Both the position numbers and the translations under genes were made by a program. A stretch of 64,000 nt of DNA from contig JASVEC010000008.1 of the NCBI GenBank assembly GCA_030770535.1, positions 744,001-808,000 of the forward strand. The letters are read 5' to 3'. The notes beneath the pieces were generated by a model. The model did not search any database, had not been told where the DNA came from, and saw nothing but the letters and a program-made list of their open reading frames with translations. Within the stretch, counting starts at the first letter, position 1, and the number at the start of each line of letters is the position of its first letter. Below are positions 59,391-64,000 of this stretch, piece by piece. Source of the stretch: Batkoa obscura. Its lineage: Eukaryota; Entomophthoromycota; Entomophthoromycetes; Entomophthorales; Batkoaceae.

Positions 59391-59615
59391 ACTATTTGCT
59401 GTTGAAAGTTATTAGATTAAATGAGTGCAAACTGTTCAGTATATGACTTTGATTTTGATACTTTATAAGGAACTGAACAGACAATAGCTATATATTAACT
59501 AATATAAAACCCGAATCCCCTTTGTAAACTACTACTAATTTGTAAATAATGAAATTAAAATTATAATATAAAATTATTTATTAATATTTAAAAAAATGAA
59601 GTAACTATCAATAGT

Positions 59616-60935
59616 CTATAACTTTAACCAGCTAAATATCGAATTTTTTCCAAATTCACTACAAAAATCTATATTCGCATAATATGGTATAGGTGCAACA
59701 AGTAACAAAGGAGTAGTATGTTTATAGTTAACTGTTGTATCTATACTCTTTAAATTAAATTTTCTAATTTTAATCAGCCAAAGGTTTGGAAATAAAGATA
59801 TTATGTTAATAATTTCATCAAGCGAAGCTTTAAAAGTATTAATTGTTATTTGTTTTATAAACTCGTTTTTAGTTACATTATTTTTAGTATCTAGATATTG
59901 TTCATGTCTCAATTTATCAATATCACATGAATCTGATTTATTAAATATACCTTTATTGGTTGAATATATAGAATCAATATGAATCGTTTGAATACTTGAC
60001 AACAAGGAAATTGAGTTTAATAATTCTTTTGATAATTCTCTCACGTACACCTCTTTTAAAGTTGTTAATTTCATCAAATCTCGAACTAGGCTAATTGATT
60101 TGAAATAACTTAAAGCAATAATATTGATATTTCTGATTAGCTCTAGATTATTTTCATTTCCAAGGAAATTCTCTGATTTATCTATTAACTTTATACTTTT
60201 GAATTTCTCTAGATTACCAAAATATTTAATATTAAACTCTTTATTAAAATAACCTTCGATTTCTAACTTTAAGCTAGATGTAAAGTTCATATTGGGATTA
60301 AAGGTACCAGGAGTACAAATAAAACAATCGGATTTAAATTGTAATTCTTCTAATTTGTGAAATTTTGTCTTCAATATGTCCAATCCATCAATATTTAGAT
60401 CACGATAAGAATGTATTTTAAATGACTTCAATGCATTTGGACTGAAACAATGAATAAATTCATTACTATTACCTTCATATCCCTTAACTTCAATTGCTTC
60501 AATTTGGGTCAAATGACTACTAAATATTTCTAAAAAGCGTAAACAACTACCATGTAGAGAGGTCAAAGTTAACCTTTTTAATCTTGGTAACTTAATTGTA
60601 ATATGGTTATCATTATTAAGTATATAACCACTTTTACAATACTCTATAGATGTTATATTAGGGTGATAATTAATATAGTTGATATTATCGTTGTATATAT
60701 TTAAATGCCTCATCATGGCTTTATTTTCTTTGATTATTTTTTGTTGATGATGTTTATATCTTCCAATTACACTAGAGTTGTAAACTGAATAAGTTAAATT
60801 GCGCTTGATAATAATATCAATAATATTATATAATGATTTACTTAAAAGACGTAGGTTAAATAACTCCTCTGGGTTTACTAGATTGAATATTTCATATAAT
60901 ATCATAAAGGGTAAATAATCAAATTTCTGCTCCAT
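59616..60935 (-). CDS. F-box protein with long repeat-like tail
   Basis: An intronless 439-residue product with ATG at 60935. The F-box covers about residues 5-45 (YLPFMILYEIFNLVNPEELF, NLRLLSKSLYNII). The rest has irregular leucine/isoleucine-rich segments spaced like degenerate LRRs (LPRLKRLTLTSLHG, HLTQIEAIEVKG, FHKLEELQF, LTTLKEVYVRELS, FPNLWLIKIRKF). F-box proteins recruit substrates to SCF ligases through Skp1 and cullin-1, whose gene lies at 42347. It resembles in layout the dead gene at 8210-9102. The substrate is unknown. Proteins of this type often form large lineage-specific families in fungi. Confidence 0.75.
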   Translation of the reverse strand: MEQKFDYLPFMILYEIFNLVNPEELFNLRLLSKSLYNIIDIIIKRNLTYSVYNSSVIGRYKHHQQKIIKENKAMMRHLNIYNDNINYINYHPNITSIEYCKSGYILNNDNHITIKLPRLKRLTLTSLHGSCLRFLEIFSSHLTQIEAIEVKGYEGNSNEFIHCFSPNALKSFKIHSYRDLNIDGLDILKTKFHKLEELQFKSDCFICTPGTFNPNMNFTSSLKLEIEGYFNKEFNIKYFGNLEKFKSIKLIDKSENFLGNENNLELIRNINIIALSYFKSISLVRDLMKLTTLKEVYVRELSKELLNSISLLSSIQTIHIDSIYSTNKGIFNKSDSCDIDKLRHEQYLDTKNNVTKNEFIKQITINTFKASLDEIINIISLFPNLWLIKIRKFNLKSIDTTVNYKHTTPLLLVAPIPYYANIDFCSEFGKNSIFSWLKL

Positions 60936-61817
60936 TTTGTAATAAATTTAACAGCAAAAAGGATATTTATCTTTCTTTTATATCTTTAGGTCACCCTTCT
61001 TTTAGTTTTTACAAGCATATGGCTTAGAGGTATAATAAATAATATTAAAAATTATGCTAAATTAATTTTCAGTCACACCACTTTGGCATATTCTAAAGTT
61101 TTGAGGGTTTTATGTCCAAGTGGCTAACCAGCCTATAAGATGTCAATATTGCTACTTATAATTGAAATTCAATAATTTGGATTAATATTTTCCGTATGAT
61201 TTTAAAGATTTTAGAATTATGATTATACTTTATAAAAGGACACTTATTTCGAAAATAGAATAATTTTAATGGATTATTAAAGGTGTTTCAACCCATTTTT
61301 GAATTTAAAAAATAATCGTCAATTAGAACTTACTTATTTTATAATAAACTCGAGCTTAATCTAATCAAATAGATCACATGAACTTAAAATTCCACTTCCA
61401 ACTTTATTATTTCCCCTCTTGACCCATATCACTTTTAACATTCAGTTTTTCATTTAAAAGCTCTTACCTTCAATGATAAACCACTTGGAGCTTCAGCTTC
61501 TTGAGATTTTAAAAAATACATTCAATATTAGCAACTTAACTTTATTTATTTTAACTCAGCTGAAATTTATTGCTATTTTAATTTATAAAATATTATATAC
61601 CTTACTTAGAATTTAAAAATGTATACTGATTATTATACTGAAGTATCATTTTTTTCAAACCAAAATCTTTACTTTCATTAGCAAAAAATGCATTTGGTTT
61701 CTAAAGAACTCGAATATAAGTATTAAATTTCATAAAATAATAAAATACATTAAATAAAAAGCATTTAAACAGATATAATAAATATAAACGATAAGTTACT
61801 ATTAAAATTTATAAAAA
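60936..61817. other. intergenic, no gene seen
   Basis: AT-rich spacer between divergent genes. Confidence 0.45.
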
Positions 61818-64000
61818 ATGAATGAATATATAAAAATCAAAGGTTGATAAAGTTACTAATATAATAAACTAATATTTTGTTTTATAGAATCAATAACATC
61901 AATTATTGATTTATTTGAAAATCCCAACTCAAGTTCTCATTTAATAGTTTCAATTGAGTTTAACGATAAATTGGATTCTATTTATAATAATATTCAACAT
62001 TTTAATATTGAAGATAATGAGCATCAAGTTAATCTAAATGATATTGAAAATTTAGGTGTTGATTTATGGAATGCTACAACTAAATATAAAAATAATAAAA
62101 TTTTAAGTTTGGAATCATTTAATAATTTAGCCCTCACAAATGGTAATTGTAATATTTTAATATAGTATGTATTAAATCTTTATATTATAGCGCGTAGGGT
62201 TAGTTATGAATTAATTAAGCTTGGGAAATATCATGGTACATATTTTAACTTTTTTATATTTTTAATTGTTATCTCTAATAGATAAAAAATACCTATCAAA
62301 GCTTTGTTATAAAATTTCATTGGAATACCTAAGTAAAAAAATTACTTAATACTTCTAATGCATTTTAGTTTTATTGTTCATAGATTCTAATGACTTGAAA
62401 TTAGCTGAAGATTATTTAAATGAACTCAACAGCTTCAATGTTTATTATTTGTAACTATAGTAGAAACGTAATAACTATATTTAACTAGGAATCGAGCTCA
62501 GACAAAAGTGTTCAAAATGAAGATGCTATTAAACAAACAATACTTAAAATAAAATTAGTAAAAAAATTTATATTAACATCAAACTTTATTAAGTGTAATT
62601 TATAGTTTATGAAACAAAACAAGCTAATGCTATGCCTAACATTAATCAATTCTATTATAGGTTTTATTTTTTTATTTTCATATTTATATTAATCATACAA
62701 GCAGATGTACCAAACAATTTCAATCTACCTATAGATGTAATAAGCCATGGCATTTATTTATTGTATTAATCTTCTATAGTTAGATACCCTAACTATTGTT
62801 ATTAATGATTTGATGGAAAAATTGCTTATTGATAGTTTGTATATTGAAGTAATTGAGTTGGGAAAGAAAGCAATAAAGTATTTTAGTAATCCAAATTTTA
62901 ATGTAAAAACTTCAAAAATAAATGTAATACTATTCAAATAAGTCAGATTTATTTACTAATAACTAATTAGGGCGAAGTGATGTGCTTTATGGGTAATGTT
63001 TTTTTATTTAATTATTTATAAAATTAAATTCTTTCTAGTGAAAGGATATTTAAATTTAAAGGGCTCAGAAAATTTAAAATATGCTGAAGATTTAATAGCA
63101 ACTATAGAACAAGTAAATAAATATTGTAATATAGAAAAAAATAGCTGAATATTACATAGAACTATTCCACAGCTTCAATATTAAGTGTCAAGTTTCAATA
63201 TTTAAAACAAAATAATAAAATTGAAGAAATCCCTAATAGTAAGTTCAATATATAATGATCATAAATTAATTATTAGTTTTTTCTCAATACACGCAAAATA
63301 AACAGGTTGATTACAATGAAGTTGAAAAGTAACATTAATACAAGTAATACAGTTTTAGTTAAAAATGATAGATTAATAGATATTATACTTGATTTGGGAG
63401 AAGATTATAGGTAAATTTTACTTTTATATCTACAGTTTAGATATCTTAATTCTATAAAAAGTTTTGATTTAGCTATTAAATCTATTGACAATATATTAAA
63501 TACTGCACATATTCAAGAAAATTCAATCTATGAAAAGATAGCGTTATTAAAAGTTTATTTTATATTTCAATTAAATCAAGATATAACGACAATTTTATTA
63601 CAATTTCAAGAAATACATCAAAGTAAGAACATATTTTATAATTGAGTTTTATTAATTATATAGGATATATCAAAACAACAAAAGCATTGGAAGCACTCAA
63701 ATTAGTAAAAATTAAATAATATTTTAAATCATAAATAACTGGATTATATTAGATACTTTGGGAAAAAGCAGATTTTTTATTTGAAGTATTAATTTTTATT
63801 TTATTTTGAAATTGACTTATTATTTAGAGCAAAAGTTATAATGAATCCTTTGATATTTATTATCATGGTTTATCCTCTTTTTATAAATCTAATATTAAGA
63901 AAGGAGAGCAAGCGGTTATTATAATGTATAAATAAGAAAATATCAACCTATCAGTTATTAATTATGTTTTTAGTAAAATGGCCATATGTAAAGTCGAATC
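61818..64000 (+). CDS. intron-rich gene, possibly SPO22/ZIP4-like; 3' end outside window
   Basis: The proposed ATG at 61818 opens a short exon (MNEYIKIK). A GTTGAT...TATAG intron is followed by an exon starting about 61889: SITSIIDLFENPNSSSHLIV ... NDIENLGVDLWNATTKYK ... FNNLALTN. The next exons read in phase as ARRVSYELIKLGKYH, DKKYLSKLCYKISLEYL and LFIDSNDLKLAEDYLNELNS. Further helical pieces continue to the edge (LDTLTIVINDLMEKLLIDSL, FDLAIKSIDNILN, IYEKIALLKVYFIFQLNQDI, FDIYYHGLSSFYKS). Exon order after about 62530 is not resolved, and one junction does not stay in phase, so decay cannot be excluded. LGVxLWNxxT followed by a helical, TPR-like body recalls meiotic SPO22/ZIP4. This is a tentative assignment. 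Confidence 0.5.

Noticed and set aside
61100-61140. Plus-strand GTCCAAGTGGCTAACCAGCC resembling a Leu/Ser tRNA D-arm.
   Set aside because: The remaining arms are absent and the match is short, so I do not call a tRNA.

Overview
The window is AT-rich nuclear DNA of a eukaryote, most likely a fungus. It has cytosolic-type tRNA genes with A and B boxes and housekeeping genes cut by short GT-AG introns of about 43-67 nt. It also carries homoserine kinase, a fungal-type biosynthetic gene. The mix of a secreted trypsin, F-box proteins with long unrecognised tails, a 7TM receptor, tandem short-chain dehydrogenases and Pol III genes in very AT-rich spacer suggests an early-diverging filamentous fungus such as Entomophthoromycotina (Conidiobolus-like). 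That placement is inference from style and gene content, not a database match.

Layout. 0-10 kb: a small secreted protein, tRNA-Asn, a diverging pair of paralogous orphan genes (2330 minus, 5526 plus), tRNA-Ile and a dead F-box gene. 10.7-13.5 kb: a kinesin-8 gene on the minus strand. 14-27 kb: a gene graveyard (TFIIE-alpha relic, coiled-coil relic, two related unknown relics, telomere-like repeats, a long TTA microsatellite) holding one live-looking SPRY gene with a single intron (20706-21456). 28-32 kb: a duplicated unit of tRNA-Ile plus short-chain dehydrogenase. 32-46 kb: the gene-dense core, with MCMBP (minus), a 7TM receptor, NDUFA9 of complex I, a small orphan, a six-exon cyclin, tRNA-Phe, a 14-exon cullin-1 and, tail to tail with it, homoserine kinase. 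47-52 kb: tRNA-Phe, then intron-rich PDS5 on the minus strand, then tRNA-Phe. 53-61 kb: secreted trypsin, a dead MFS transporter carrying a transposon insertion, a dead acyl-CoA oxidase and an F-box-type gene. 61.8 kb to the end: an intron-rich gene, possibly SPO22/ZIP4-like, that runs off the window.

A family of about 105-bp terminal-inverted-repeat elements (MITEs) dominates the spacer: about 18 full-length or nearly full copies plus several fragments, in both orientations. They occur singly, as a direct tandem and as an inverted dimer. One sits inside the dead MFS gene, and removing it with one TA restores the local reading frame, which argues for TA target duplication (Tc1/mariner-type). 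Two further families with long inverted repeats occur once each. I saw no transposase, retroelement, rRNA or CRISPR.

Several core genes belong to the cell cycle or chromosome maintenance (kinesin-8, MCMBP, cullin-1, PDS5, a cyclin), but they are independent transcription units and I infer no functional cluster. Exon models were read by eye from splice signals, frame and family resemblance; they need transcript support.
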